From positions 1 through 58,778 of the forward strand of contig RDOG01000024.1 in assembly GCA_011365055.1 (NCBI GenBank): a stretch of 58,778 nucleotides of DNA. Direction: 5' to 3'. The translations under genes and the position numbers were made by a program. The DNA is from Promethearchaeota archaeon (lineage in GTDB: Archaea; Asgardarchaeota; Lokiarchaeia; Helarchaeales; RDOG01). A model generated the notes under the pieces. It had not been told where the DNA came from and did no database searches. It saw only the letters and a program-made list of their open reading frames with translations. Shown here in pieces: positions 45,091-53,380 of the stretch. The stretch's first letter is position 1; each line of letters begins with the position of its first letter.

Positions 45091-45453
45091 ATGATGACAG
45101 ATGAAGAAAAAAATAATGATAAAAAGAAAGGAATTAAATTTATAGAAGTAGAGTCTATGAGAGATTTAATTAGTCTTTCCGCAGGACCGATGGGATCAGT
45201 AAATAGAGTGCATCACCTTGAAATTTCAGGGCAACATCTTTATTTTTTAGTTGGTGGAATTCCAGGGAGTGTCGTGATATATTTCATTAGAGCTAATAAA
45301 ATCAAAGAGAGATATATCGTATACAATAATATGACTGATGAGATATCATATAAGGATAAAAAAGAATCGACCCCACAAACCCTTTACATTCCATTCATTA
45401 ATATCAAAAAACAGAACTTGTTTACCGAAGAAGATTTTAAAGATTTTCTCTAA
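45091..45453 (+). CDS. Conserved-looking small protein, function unknown
   Basis: A 120-residue soluble protein. It begins with a charged stretch and then has regular hydrophobic strands (HHLEISGQHLYFLVGG, SVVIYFIRA, QTLYIPFINI). No motif is recognised. It lies 43 bases after the ACD beta-subunit gene on the same strand with a GGGGGATT ribosome site, so it may be a helper of that enzyme. Confidence 0.6.
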   Translation: MMTDEEKNNDKKKGIKFIEVESMRDLISLSAGPMGSVNRVHHLEISGQHLYFLVGGIPGSVVIYFIRANKIKERYIVYNNMTDEISYKDKKESTPQTLYIPFINIKKQNLFTEEDFKDFL

Positions 45454-45463
45454 AAAAATTTAA

Positions 45464-45479
45464 TTTTTTTCTTATTTTA
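45464..45479 (+). terminator. T-rich terminator
   Basis: A run of T (with one A and two C) shortly after the stop of the small unknown gene, before the nucleoside phosphorylase gene. It fits an archaeal oligo-T terminator. Confidence 0.4.
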
Positions 45480-45504
45480 CATCTTAAATCTAAGATGATT
45501 CTTA

Positions 45505-46290
45505 ATGGGGCTAAAGAATAAAATCATTTCAGCATTAATTAATCTCGGGATGAAATTCATGTCTGATAATTCGTTAAAAAGCGTTATGTTTTTGGGTTGT
45601 TCGCCAAAGAAAGTTGCATCACATGTAATAATGCCAGTTACTGATTTTATAAAAAAAAGAATATTAATGCACTTTGGAGATGAAAAACCAAAACAACATG
45701 GTGAAGTTTACACAGGAAAATATAATTATAAAGAAATTTCAATAATTTCAAGTGGTATAGGTTGTCCAGCAACTTCATTAAAATTAGAAGCATTGCGAGA
45801 CATGCAAATAAAAGCAATAGTTAGGTTTGATTTATGTGGATCTTTAACAAATGATGTAGAAATTGGAGATATCGTGATAGCTAATCGGGCAATTTGTGGA
45901 GATGGAACCTCCCCACATTATTGGAATTTTGAAAAGGAAAAAATAATAGACTGCAATGAAGAATTATTTAAAAAATTCACCAAAATATTAGATGAAAATG
46001 AAGTAAAATATCACGTCGGACCAGTTTGGACCACCGATGCTTTATTTAAAGAGACACCCGAGCTTATTCAAAGGGCATTGAATAAATCGGGGATTGCTAT
46101 CGATATGGAAACATCTATCATTTATACTTATGGAAAATTATATGAGATTCCGTCAATTTCTATAATGATTGTTTCAGATCAACCTTTTAAAAACGAGGAG
46201 GGTTTTGCGATTCCAAATTTAAACTCAAAAATTATAGACAATATCCAAAAAATTGCTAAATTGATTTTGGAAGGATTTTCTCAAATCTAA
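45505..46290 (+). CDS. Nucleoside phosphorylase (uridine/purine phosphorylase family)
   Basis: A 261-residue member of the PNP_UDP_1 family that splits nucleosides with phosphate into base and ribose-1-phosphate. The phosphate-binding region SSGIGCPATS, the substrate-site phrase AIDMETSIIY with its MET motif and the SDQPF segment mark it. The exact nucleoside is uncertain; the pattern is nearer uridine phosphorylases. No transporter or deaminase gene is adjacent. ATG start. Confidence 0.85.
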   Translation: MGLKNKIISALINLGMKFMSDNSLKSVMFLGCSPKKVASHVIMPVTDFIKKRILMHFGDEKPKQHGEVYTGKYNYKEISIISSGIGCPATSLKLEALRDMQIKAIVRFDLCGSLTNDVEIGDIVIANRAICGDGTSPHYWNFEKEKIIDCNEELFKKFTKILDENEVKYHVGPVWTTDALFKETPELIQRALNKSGIAIDMETSIIYTYGKLYEIPSISIMIVSDQPFKNEEGFAIPNLNSKIIDNIQKIAKLILEGFSQI

Positions 46291-46358
46291 ATGAGTTCAG
46301 AGTTAAGTTTTTATACACCATTTTTTATTTTTTTACAACAAATTTTAAAGTGATAAAA

Positions 46359-46544
46359 ATGCCAAAAGTAATTGTAGATATGGATAAATGCACTGGTTGT
46401 GGCAGTTGTGTTGATGCTTGTCCTTCGGGCGTTTATGAGTTGGGAGATGGTAAAACAAAAGTCATCGCTGAAGATGAATGCATTGAATGCTTAGCTTGCC
46501 AAGACCAATGCCCTGAAAACGCTATTGAAATACAAGGAGATTAA
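46359..46544 (+). CDS. Ferredoxin, 2[4Fe-4S]
   Basis: A 61-residue ferredoxin with two typical cluster motifs, CTGCGSCVDACP and CIECLACQDQCP. It serves as a soluble electron carrier for oxidoreductases. ATG at 46359 gives the common N-terminus MPKVIVD; the GTG at 46350 lies in the likely ribosome site. It is a single-gene unit between a phosphorylase and a zinc-finger gene. Confidence 0.93.
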   Translation: MPKVIVDMDKCTGCGSCVDACPSGVYELGDGKTKVIAEDECIECLACQDQCPENAIEIQGD

Positions 46545-46566
46545 AAAATCTTCTTTAATGCGTTAC

Positions 46567-46581
46567 TTTTTTCTTTTTTTT
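46567..46581 (+). terminator. T-rich terminator
   Basis: A T-run broken by one C, 22 bases after the ferredoxin stop. It fits an archaeal oligo-T terminator. Confidence 0.5.
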
Positions 46582-46675
46582 ATAAATTCGAAATGCATTT
46601 TTGAAAAAAACGCATTTATAAATTATAATTAATTAATAATTATGAAGTTTTTAGTACCTCTTAATTCAAGGTGAT

Positions 46676-46924
46676 ATGATGACCAATTGTTGGATTTGCG
46701 ATACTACCACAAATCAAATGTGTGGAAATTGTAATAGACCTTATTGTTCTAATTGTAGTTCGAGGGGAATGGGCGCTCCAGAAGAAGCTGCAAACTTATG
46801 TAAGAAATGTGTACAACGAGTCTATCAAGTAAGATGTACTAAATGTGGAAATAGGTTTAAGACTAAAGATGAATTAGAAAAACACTTTGAAAAGCATCCA
46901 GTTCACCGAACACAATTTGATTGA
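46676..46924 (+). CDS. Small zinc-finger protein (B-box-like plus C2H2)
   Basis: An 82-residue protein with two zinc sites. The first part has CWIC, CGNC, CSNC and CKKC with spacing near that of B-box or AN1-like fingers. The second is a C2H2 finger: CTKCGNRFKTKDELEKHFEKH. It may bind DNA, RNA or protein; the function is not known. AAGGTGAT precedes the first of two adjacent ATG codons. Confidence 0.75.
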   Translation: MMTNCWICDTTTNQMCGNCNRPYCSNCSSRGMGAPEEAANLCKKCVQRVYQVRCTKCGNRFKTKDELEKHFEKHPVHRTQFD

Positions 46925-47115
46925 AAAAATTAACTCTCAATTTTAATTATTTCCTTTTTTTTTCTTATTTTCTTGTATTATATCATATTTAAGATATATC
47001 GTAAAAAAGAGATTTAAAAAAACATTAAAATAATGACTTTTCATAACTAAGATAATTCAAATTCTTTAATTGATATTAGAGATTTAATTTCAAAAAATAT
47101 TGAGGATTGATTAAT

Positions 47116-48261
47116 ATGATTAAAACAATATTTCAAGAAAAAATTGGAACGAAGTACCCAATAATTCAAGCCGGAATGGGTCCTTACTCTACTTTTAAAT
47201 TATGTTCAGCTGCCGCAAAAGCTGGAGGTGTTGGAATCATCTCCACGATTGGAATGGGCGTTGGTTTAAGTTCTGCAACCCCAGATGCGGCATCAAAGGT
47301 CTTTGGTAAAGGAAAACCAAGAGATCTCATCAAAAATGCTATTTTTGCTATGGTTGAAGAGTTAAAAGGTGATCCAGATGCTGTTTTTGGAGTAAATTGT
47401 CCAGTTTCCAATGAATTTGTTTCTGTAGCTAAACGATTAATGAGAGGTATCGTCGAAGCTTACGAAGAAAGTGCAGATGTTCGAAAAAAACTTAAAGTAA
47501 TGATTACTAGTGCAGGAGACCCACTACCATGGGCCGTTGATGCCGTAGCAAAAGGTGCAAAGAACCCAGTTGTATGTATAAAGGAAAAGATGCCAGACGT
47601 AAGTTGGTGCCATGTAGTTCCAGCAGTAGCTCATGCAAAAAGGGCAGAAAAATCAGGTGTTGACTTTATTATTGCTACTGGAAGGGAAGGCGGAGCCCAT
47701 TGTGCATGGCGAGATGTCTCAACAATAGTATTAATTCCAGAAATTGTAAAACAATGTAAGACGCCAGTTATTTGTGGTGGTGGTATAGGTGATGGTGTAG
47801 GTCTAGCTGCAGCTTTAGCCATGGGAGCAGTTGGTATTCAAATGGGAACTAGATGCATTGCGACTCAAGAAAGTGATTTTGAGCCAATGTGGAAAGAGGA
47901 AATAGTGAAAAAAGAAGAAACTGACACGCTTGTTGGAAGAGGATTGTTTGGACCCATGAGATTTCTCAGAAATGCGCAATCATTAAAGATCGTAGATGAA
48001 ACAATCAAAGGGGCAAACGATTTATTTAGAGGCATTCCAGTCGAATCAACTAACGCAATTATGGAATTAGAAATGGATGGATTAGCAAAATTATTTGATG
48101 GAGATAGAGAGAATAGTATCATTCTTGGAGGCTCCATATGCGGACGAATCCATAGCATTCCAAAGGTTAAAGAGTTATTCGATGGTATTATGAATGATGC
48201 CGAAGAAATAATCAAGACTTTACCAAATAAAGTAATCGTTCCAGAGATTAAATCAAAATAA
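47116..48261 (+). CDS. Nitronate monooxygenase family (NMO/2-nitropropane dioxygenase) flavoprotein
   Basis: A TIM-barrel FMN protein of about 381 residues. The N-terminal YPIIQAGMGPYST and the GREGGAH and VICGGGIGDGVGLAAALAMGA phosphate-binding phrase are typical of the NMO/FabK family. Members oxidise nitronates or act as enoyl-ACP reductases; without further context the reaction here is open. GAGG lies about 10 bases before ATG at 47116; TTG at 47107 is the alternative start. Confidence 0.87.
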   Translation: MIKTIFQEKIGTKYPIIQAGMGPYSTFKLCSAAAKAGGVGIISTIGMGVGLSSATPDAASKVFGKGKPRDLIKNAIFAMVEELKGDPDAVFGVNCPVSNEFVSVAKRLMRGIVEAYEESADVRKKLKVMITSAGDPLPWAVDAVAKGAKNPVVCIKEKMPDVSWCHVVPAVAHAKRAEKSGVDFIIATGREGGAHCAWRDVSTIVLIPEIVKQCKTPVICGGGIGDGVGLAAALAMGAVGIQMGTRCIATQESDFEPMWKEEIVKKEETDTLVGRGLFGPMRFLRNAQSLKIVDETIKGANDLFRGIPVESTNAIMELEMDGLAKLFDGDRENSIILGGSICGRIHSIPKVKELFDGIMNDAEEIIKTLPNKVIVPEIKSK

Positions 48262-48269
48262 TTAAAACC

Positions 48270-48287
48270 TCTTTTTTTCTTTTTTTT
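48270..48287 (+). terminator. T-rich terminator between NMO and HEAT genes
   Basis: A T-run with two interrupting bases directly before the HEAT gene start and 9 bases after the NMO stop. It should end the NMO transcript; the HEAT gene then needs its own, leaderless start. Confidence 0.5.
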
Positions 48288-49037
48288 ATGATGAAAGAAA
48301 TCGACACAGAATTAATTAAGAATTTAAAAAGTAAAGATAAATCTACGTTATTGGATGCCATCGAGGATTTAGGAGATTTAGAAGATAAAAAATGCACACC
48401 ATATCTGTTAAATCTCTTAGATGACAATCTAAATGATGATGAAATAATCGATTCTGTCATTTGGTCCTTGAATAGATGTGCAGAAATAAATGATTTACTA
48501 AAATTATTAGAAATTAAAAATGATTTAGTAATTTTAAATGCAATTGATGCCATTGGACGTAGAGCTGAGAAAATTGATAGTTCTAAATTATTGCCATTTC
48601 TGAAATCAGAAAAATCGGAAATTCGTGCGATTACCACTTGGACACTTGGGAGAATCTGTGCAGATGAAACTAGACAAGAAATCCGAGATATTTTAGATAC
48701 TGACCCTGATTCAGAGGTTCGGGCAAACGCAGCGTGGTCTTTACAAAAATTTGGAGTTAAAGAAGATATTTCATTCCTTGAACAAATAATGTCTAAAGAA
48801 AAGGATGAGTTGGTACTTTACAAATTAACTGATGCAATTCAAGCATTAGAGACAAAAACCAATATTAGTGAAGGTGAGGAAATAACATATAATTGTAGCA
48901 ACTTCACGCATCTTTGTAATGAAATTTCCAAAAACAATATTAATATTAAAGATAATTATATTGAAATAGATATAATTGAGGCAAAAAATTGTGAAGTAGG
49001 CAGTGTATGTAAAATTAAAATTAAAAAAATTGCCTAA
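48288..49037 (+). CDS. HEAT-repeat protein
   Basis: A 249-residue protein built of about five HEAT/PBS-lyase-like helical repeats (residues 5-190), such as LKSEKSEIRAITTWTLGRI and DPDSEVRANAAWSLQKFG, with a C-terminal beta-rich domain (195-249) containing three Cys residues. HEAT repeats form a protein-binding solenoid. The partner is unknown. No ribosome site is visible before the ATG, so it may be leaderless. It is convergent with a methyltransferase gene, one base apart. Confidence 0.78.
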   Translation: MMKEIDTELIKNLKSKDKSTLLDAIEDLGDLEDKKCTPYLLNLLDDNLNDDEIIDSVIWSLNRCAEINDLLKLLEIKNDLVILNAIDAIGRRAEKIDSSKLLPFLKSEKSEIRAITTWTLGRICADETRQEIRDILDTDPDSEVRANAAWSLQKFGVKEDISFLEQIMSKEKDELVLYKLTDAIQALETKTNISEGEEITYNCSNFTHLCNEISKNNINIKDNYIEIDIIEAKNCEVGSVCKIKIKKIA

Positions 49038-49038
49038 T

Positions 49039-49794
49039 TTATTGTTTATAAGCAATATATTTTATGAAATATTCGTCTTCTATTAGTTTTATTTTAAAAA
49101 ATCCAGCTTGTTCCAATAAAGAAATAAATTCTTTACTTTTAATTGGGTTATAATCTACGGAATTAACATCTATTTTATAATCTTTAGATTGAATATCTTG
49201 TAAAATATAAATCACGTTAAATCTACAAATGTGTTCCAAAAAATCTAGCACATAAAAAATTGTTACAAATTGATTTCCTATTTGATCATTTATTTTTAAT
49301 GGAATGAATCTATTTTTTTTCTCCAATAATCTATCAAAATTTCTTATTTCAATTATAATAAATCCATTTTTATTTAACAAATCTCGCATATTTTTTAAAG
49401 CCAATTTCAAATCTTGATTTGTTAATAAATGAGATAATGAGTTTCCCATGCAAATAATAGCATCAAATTGAGTTGATATTTTTGATTTTAATTCCCTAAA
49501 ATCGGCTTGAATTGTATTTAGAACTAAACCTCGATTTTTTGCGTTATCTATAGCTTGATCAATCATTTTTTTACTTATATCAGAAGCTAAGACCTTGAAT
49601 CCATGTTCTAATAGACCAATTGATTGCATCCCAGTTCCACACGCGCAATCTAAAATTGATTTTACTTCCTTTTCTCTTAAAAAGGGTAAAAGAAGATCCA
49701 TCTCTTGATTTTTTATTTTATTCCAATCTGAAAATAACCAATCATATTTACTTGCTATTGTATCATAAAAGTTTTCTGTTTTTTCATTACTCAT
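49039..49794 (-). CDS. Class I SAM-dependent methyltransferase
   Basis: A 251-residue methyltransferase. Motif I is ILDCACGTGMQS, motif II VLASDISKKM, and FDAIICMGNSLSHLL is the post-motif segment typical of glycine/sarcosine-type and other small-molecule methyltransferases. The substrate is unknown. It follows the RING-like gene by 24 bases on the same strand, so the two may be co-transcribed. Confidence 0.86.
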   Translation of the reverse strand: MSNEKTENFYDTIASKYDWLFSDWNKIKNQEMDLLLPFLREKEVKSILDCACGTGMQSIGLLEHGFKVLASDISKKMIDQAIDNAKNRGLVLNTIQADFRELKSKISTQFDAIICMGNSLSHLLTNQDLKLALKNMRDLLNKNGFIIIEIRNFDRLLEKKNRFIPLKINDQIGNQFVTIFYVLDFLEHICRFNVIYILQDIQSKDYKIDVNSVDYNPIKSKEFISLLEQAGFFKIKLIEDEYFIKYIAYKQ

Positions 49795-49818
49795 CTATAA
49801 TTATTCCTGTAAAACAAA

Positions 49819-50679
49819 TCAACCTTCTTTCAAATCAGAAGGTAATAATGGATTTTGGCAATTTGGACAGGTACCTTTACCTGTTTTTTTATCTGCGCTC
49901 ATTTTTAACCATTCGAGAAAATGCTCTTTATGTGCATTGACTTTGCATTTTGGACATTGAACAGGAGGAGCACGAATACTCGCACGACAAATCACGCAGG
50001 TTTTTAATTCTGTTCCACAATTTGCGCAAGTTTTATCCTCTTTTTTCATTTCAGAGCCACAATTATAGCAAGAAAATTCCGTGGCTTCTAAAACCAAAAT
50101 ATCTCCAACGGAATCATAATGACCATTTATTTCTTTGTTCTGGATCATTTCTTCAACTAATTTTAAAATTATTATGAAATTAATTTGAATGGAATCTGCA
50201 ATATCTCGAAGTGGTATCCTATTCAATCCATAATCTTTTTTTCTTGACATTGCAAATTGACGGATCGTGTCTTTAAGCCCGTTAATTTCTTCGAACATTA
50301 TCTCTTTACTATTTGTTAAAATTTCAGAAACATTAAATATCAAAACAGGGTCTGGAATTGCTCGTGTCAAGTATGCTTCAGTATTATTGTGAATCATATA
50401 AAAATGTGGATAAAGAAGCCTAATATAAGTTGCATATCCTTGCTGGACTAAACTCTTACAAATATCTGTAACCGCAATTTTGTCAGGAATTGAATATTCA
50501 GATGGATCTTCTAAAATTTGAATCATTAGTGGTACTGCATAATTAAAATTCCCTTTTTCCAAATAATACTTAATTCCTGGTATGCCCTTTAGATTTATGG
50601 TTTCTTTTTTTTCTTCCTTTAAAGCATCATCCAAGGCACCCCAGATATCGTCGTCTTTAGTCAATTTCTTTATCTCCAA
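49819..50679 (-). CDS. Protein with winged-helix (PCI-like) region and C-terminal RING-like zinc domain
   Basis: A 286-residue protein. Residues about 25-150 are helical, followed by a winged-helix stretch (LRDIADSIQINFIIILKLVEEMI, GHYDSVGDILVL) like the end of PCI domains. Then come two zinc modules: a CxxC/CxxC ribbon (CYNC, CANC) and a RING-like set CVIC, CPKC, His-x-x-His, a Trp-Leu helix and CPNC. RING domains of this build act as ubiquitin E3 ligases in eukaryotes, and similar small RING proteins accompany archaeal ubiquitin-like systems. No ubiquitin, E1 or E2 gene is in the window. The structural calls rest on pattern only. Confidence 0.65.
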   Translation of the reverse strand: MEIKKLTKDDDIWGALDDALKEEKKETINLKGIPGIKYYLEKGNFNYAVPLMIQILEDPSEYSIPDKIAVTDICKSLVQQGYATYIRLLYPHFYMIHNNTEAYLTRAIPDPVLIFNVSEILTNSKEIMFEEINGLKDTIRQFAMSRKKDYGLNRIPLRDIADSIQINFIIILKLVEEMIQNKEINGHYDSVGDILVLEATEFSCYNCGSEMKKEDKTCANCGTELKTCVICRASIRAPPVQCPKCKVNAHKEHFLEWLKMSADKKTGKGTCPNCQNPLLPSDLKEG

Positions 50680-50933
50680 TTATTTTTAAAAAATTTAATC
50701 TCTCTATACAATAGACTTAATGATTTCATGAAATTGTGGTTTATTATCTTTTATAATTTCTGATTGTATTTTATCTTTTTCCCAAAATATAATTTTTTTT
50801 TATTTTATTTCAATAAGCTAACTTTTATAAATAAAAGTAAAAATTGTAAACTATCATTATAGAGAAAAAACAAGCTTTTAGATTTACTTTAGTGATTACA
50901 CAAATTTAATTGGTAAAAGGAGAGTAGAGAATT

Positions 50934-52103
50934 TTGCCCTTATTTGGAATCTTTAATATTGCAGTTTCATTTTTACTGATTATCACGTTTCCTTTGGTGT
51001 GTAAGGTGACGAAAGATCATTGGGATGATAATCGTTATGCAGCAATTTCTGGTCTTGCTGCAGGGTTTTCCATGCTTATTGCAGGAATTTACATGTTAGT
51101 ACGTTCAATTCCAGTTTTTTATTGGTCAATTACAGCCACTACCCAAGCAGAAACTGAAATGGCATTTATTCTTTCAACATTACAACCAATCCCATTTCCA
51201 TTTAGCAGTTTCGTATTTTATTTTGGATGTTTTGTTATGACCTTTCTTATGGCTTTCTGGGCAATAGAATTAAAAAGAAAGAAATATCTTGATGCAAAAG
51301 AGGTAGAACTTGAAGTGGATTCTCTAGACATAGAAGTTTCAAGAAAGCTTTTTCATATTTGTATTATCGGAGTAATTGTATGTTATTTATTAGTAGGAAA
51401 ATTAGTATCTGAAGCTGTTTTTGATACTGTTTATACATTATTTAATCAATATTTCTCAGGAACTCAAGCATACTATATAAATCCAGTTACATTAAGTGCA
51501 AGAAATATGGGGCAAGGAGTCACAATATTCATTTTTATGGCTATCTTCATTTTAATTTTCTTTACAGATTTGATAAGAATTTATAGATTCCGTTTTTATC
51601 CTTTAAAAGAATTAGCATATGTTTATCGAAATAAAGAACGTTCAGTGTTAGGTCCTCATGTTTATTTGTTGGGAGGAGCATTATTTGCGGTTGTATTATT
51701 TCCTGGACCTATTGCAATCTCGGCAATAGCGATGGCGGGATTTGGAGATGCAATGGCGACTATAACAGGTGTTTCTATTGGAAAACATAAATTAAAGCCT
51801 CTCGGCAAATATGAGTCAAATAAAACTTGGGAAGGTTGTATTGGAGGGATTATTGGTAGCATGGCATTCGGTACCATCTCGTATATTTTTGTAGGATTTG
51901 TCTGGTACGCAGATGTGGGTTTAAGCCCTGTTAATATCATTGTAACAGGATTGATTTTAAATGCCATTGGAACATTAGTTTTTTTCCTGGCAGATTATTT
52001 CACACCACCACTAAAGATTTCAGACAATATATTAAATCCTACGTTGATTCCTTTTGTGCAATTTATTGTTGCAGTATTATTATTTCCATATTTGATAGTG
52101 TAG
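50934..52103 (+). CDS. SEC59/dolichol kinase-type CTP-dependent lipid kinase
   Basis: A 389-residue integral membrane protein with about nine to ten helices. The C-terminal half has the motifs of the COG0170 family (dolichol, phytol and diacylglycerol kinases using CTP): GFGDAMATITGVSIGK, NKTWEGCIGG and SDNILNPTLIPF. It may phosphorylate a polyprenol for glycan carriers or recycle geranylgeraniol for membrane lipids. The start is TTG with AAGGAG about 10 bases upstream. It ends in TAG, the only one of the 57 genes called here to do so, and the next small gene follows in the same frame. Confidence 0.85.
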   Translation: MPLFGIFNIAVSFLLIITFPLVCKVTKDHWDDNRYAAISGLAAGFSMLIAGIYMLVRSIPVFYWSITATTQAETEMAFILSTLQPIPFPFSSFVFYFGCFVMTFLMAFWAIELKRKKYLDAKEVELEVDSLDIEVSRKLFHICIIGVIVCYLLVGKLVSEAVFDTVYTLFNQYFSGTQAYYINPVTLSARNMGQGVTIFIFMAIFILIFFTDLIRIYRFRFYPLKELAYVYRNKERSVLGPHVYLLGGALFAVVLFPGPIAISAIAMAGFGDAMATITGVSIGKHKLKPLGKYESNKTWEGCIGGIIGSMAFGTISYIFVGFVWYADVGLSPVNIIVTGLILNAIGTLVFFLADYFTPPLKISDNILNPTLIPFVQFIVAVLLFPYLIV

Positions 52104-52112
52104 GTGAAAAGT

Positions 52113-52340
52113 ATGATAAATGAATTACAAACTGCTGCAGAACTTCAGATATTTTGGGATGGTTTCATCCATATAACTTTATTAATTTCGTTTTTTATTA
52201 TGTTTGGTACGTTTTTAGGTTTAATCTATACAGAAAAACATCGAAATATATTCATCATTGGATGTTCAATTTGTTGTGCATATGTCTATTTTATTTTAGT
52301 CTGGAATTTTACGTGGCCATTAATTTATGGATATCCATAA
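52113..52340 (+). CDS. Small membrane protein coupled to the SEC59-type kinase
   Basis: A 75-residue protein with two or three membrane helices. The ribosome site AGGTGA (52102-52107) overlaps the TAG of the kinase gene and is 5 bases before the ATG, so the two genes are coupled. The frame is shared; if TAG were read through, one protein of about 468 residues would result. The visible ribosome site argues for separate translation. Family not recognised. Confidence 0.65.
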   Translation: MINELQTAAELQIFWDGFIHITLLISFFIMFGTFLGLIYTEKHRNIFIIGCSICCAYVYFILVWNFTWPLIYGYP

Positions 52341-52354
52341 TAAAAAATAGAAAA

Positions 52355-52825
52355 TTATTCGATAATAATTTCTTTAATTTTATCTCCTTTTTGTATCGAG
52401 TCAACTACGTTCATTCCTTCTGTAGTTTGACCAAAAACCGTGTGAACACCATCAAGCCAATCAGTTGCTTTATGAGTTATGTAGAATTGAGCGCCATTAC
52501 TACAGTGCCCATCCAATTTGTCACCAGAAAATTTATCATGTCTGCAAGTACCTGCATGTGCCATTGCAATCGAACCACGTTTATGTTTAATTCCAGGTTT
52601 AATTTCACAGTCAACATTTATACTGTCAGGATGACCGCCCGTGCCTGTCCCATTCATACAACCCCCTTGAATCATAAAATCAGGTATTACTCGATGGAAG
52701 GTTAATCCATTATAAAATCCCCTCTGTACTAAATCCAAGAAATTTTTAACTACGTTCGGAACTTGTTCATCAAAGAGTTTTATTTTAATATCACCCTTTG
52801 TCGTTTTGATTATTATGTTTGTCAT
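52355..52825 (-). CDS. Peptidyl-prolyl cis-trans isomerase, cyclophilin type
   Basis: A 156-residue cyclophilin that speeds folding at proline bonds in the cytoplasm. It shows the active-site FHRVIPDFMIQGG with its catalytic Arg, the GAQFYI segment and DGVHTVFGQ. Length is typical of single-domain cyclophilins. A Cys- and His-containing insertion (AHAGTCRHDKFSGDKLDGHCSN split by the active site) stands where relatives have a short loop, as in some divergent cyclophilins. ATG start; convergent with the small membrane protein gene. Confidence 0.92.
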   Translation of the reverse strand: MTNIIIKTTKGDIKIKLFDEQVPNVVKNFLDLVQRGFYNGLTFHRVIPDFMIQGGCMNGTGTGGHPDSINVDCEIKPGIKHKRGSIAMAHAGTCRHDKFSGDKLDGHCSNGAQFYITHKATDWLDGVHTVFGQTTEGMNVVDSIQKGDKIKEIIIE

Positions 52826-53380
52826 GATTATTCTCTCATTTTTTTCTTTTCTAATAATTTCAAATTTTATATGTTTGACATACTTATAAAACTTAATTCA
52901 TTAGAAGCAATTAAATTGATTATATAAAAAGTAACTTATTTCATAGATTAAAAAAATGACAGTTATCATCTAATTCGATGAAGTTGGATCTCAAAGTATA
53001 GATTATAATTTCTATTTGATTGAAGTTCACGTCATCTTCAATTTTTTATAACACTGTTAAATTGTTCTCTAAAATTGAAATTGTGATTTTAATAAAATTA
53101 ATTTAGATTTATGCTTTTAATTATCTCTATAGTTCATTAAATTTATCAAAATTTTAAAAATAAAAAGATAATTCATTTTATTTTTGTTGAATTAATTAAC
53201 AAAAACCTTAATATTAATTTCATTAATGTTTTTGATATAAAAAATTATTAAATAACCTTAAATTTCGTCTAAATTTATCAGATGTTAAACAGTGAAAATG
53301 TTTAAATGGTATGTTTTTTTCATTTTGATCATTACTGATCAAAATTAAAAAATTATTTAATTTATCTAATGGTGTATTTA
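52826..53380. promoter_or_regulatory. Long divergent non-coding region with operator-like palindrome
   Basis: A 555-base AT-rich gap between the divergent cyclophilin and ABC exporter genes. Apart from the palindrome at 53323-53344, listed separately, I saw no coding frame, tRNA or repeat. Its length exceeds what two promoters need. Confidence 0.4.
53323..53344. promoter_or_regulatory. Perfect 9-bp inverted repeat, likely operator
   Basis: TTTTGATCA (53323-53331) and TGATCAAAA (53336-53344) form a perfect inverted repeat with a 4-base spacer. It lies 36 bases before the ATG of the ABC exporter ATPase gene, where a repressor would block transcription start. As a transcribed hairpin it would be weak, so a DNA-binding dimer is the better reading. 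The regulator is not in the adjacent genes. Confidence 0.5.
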
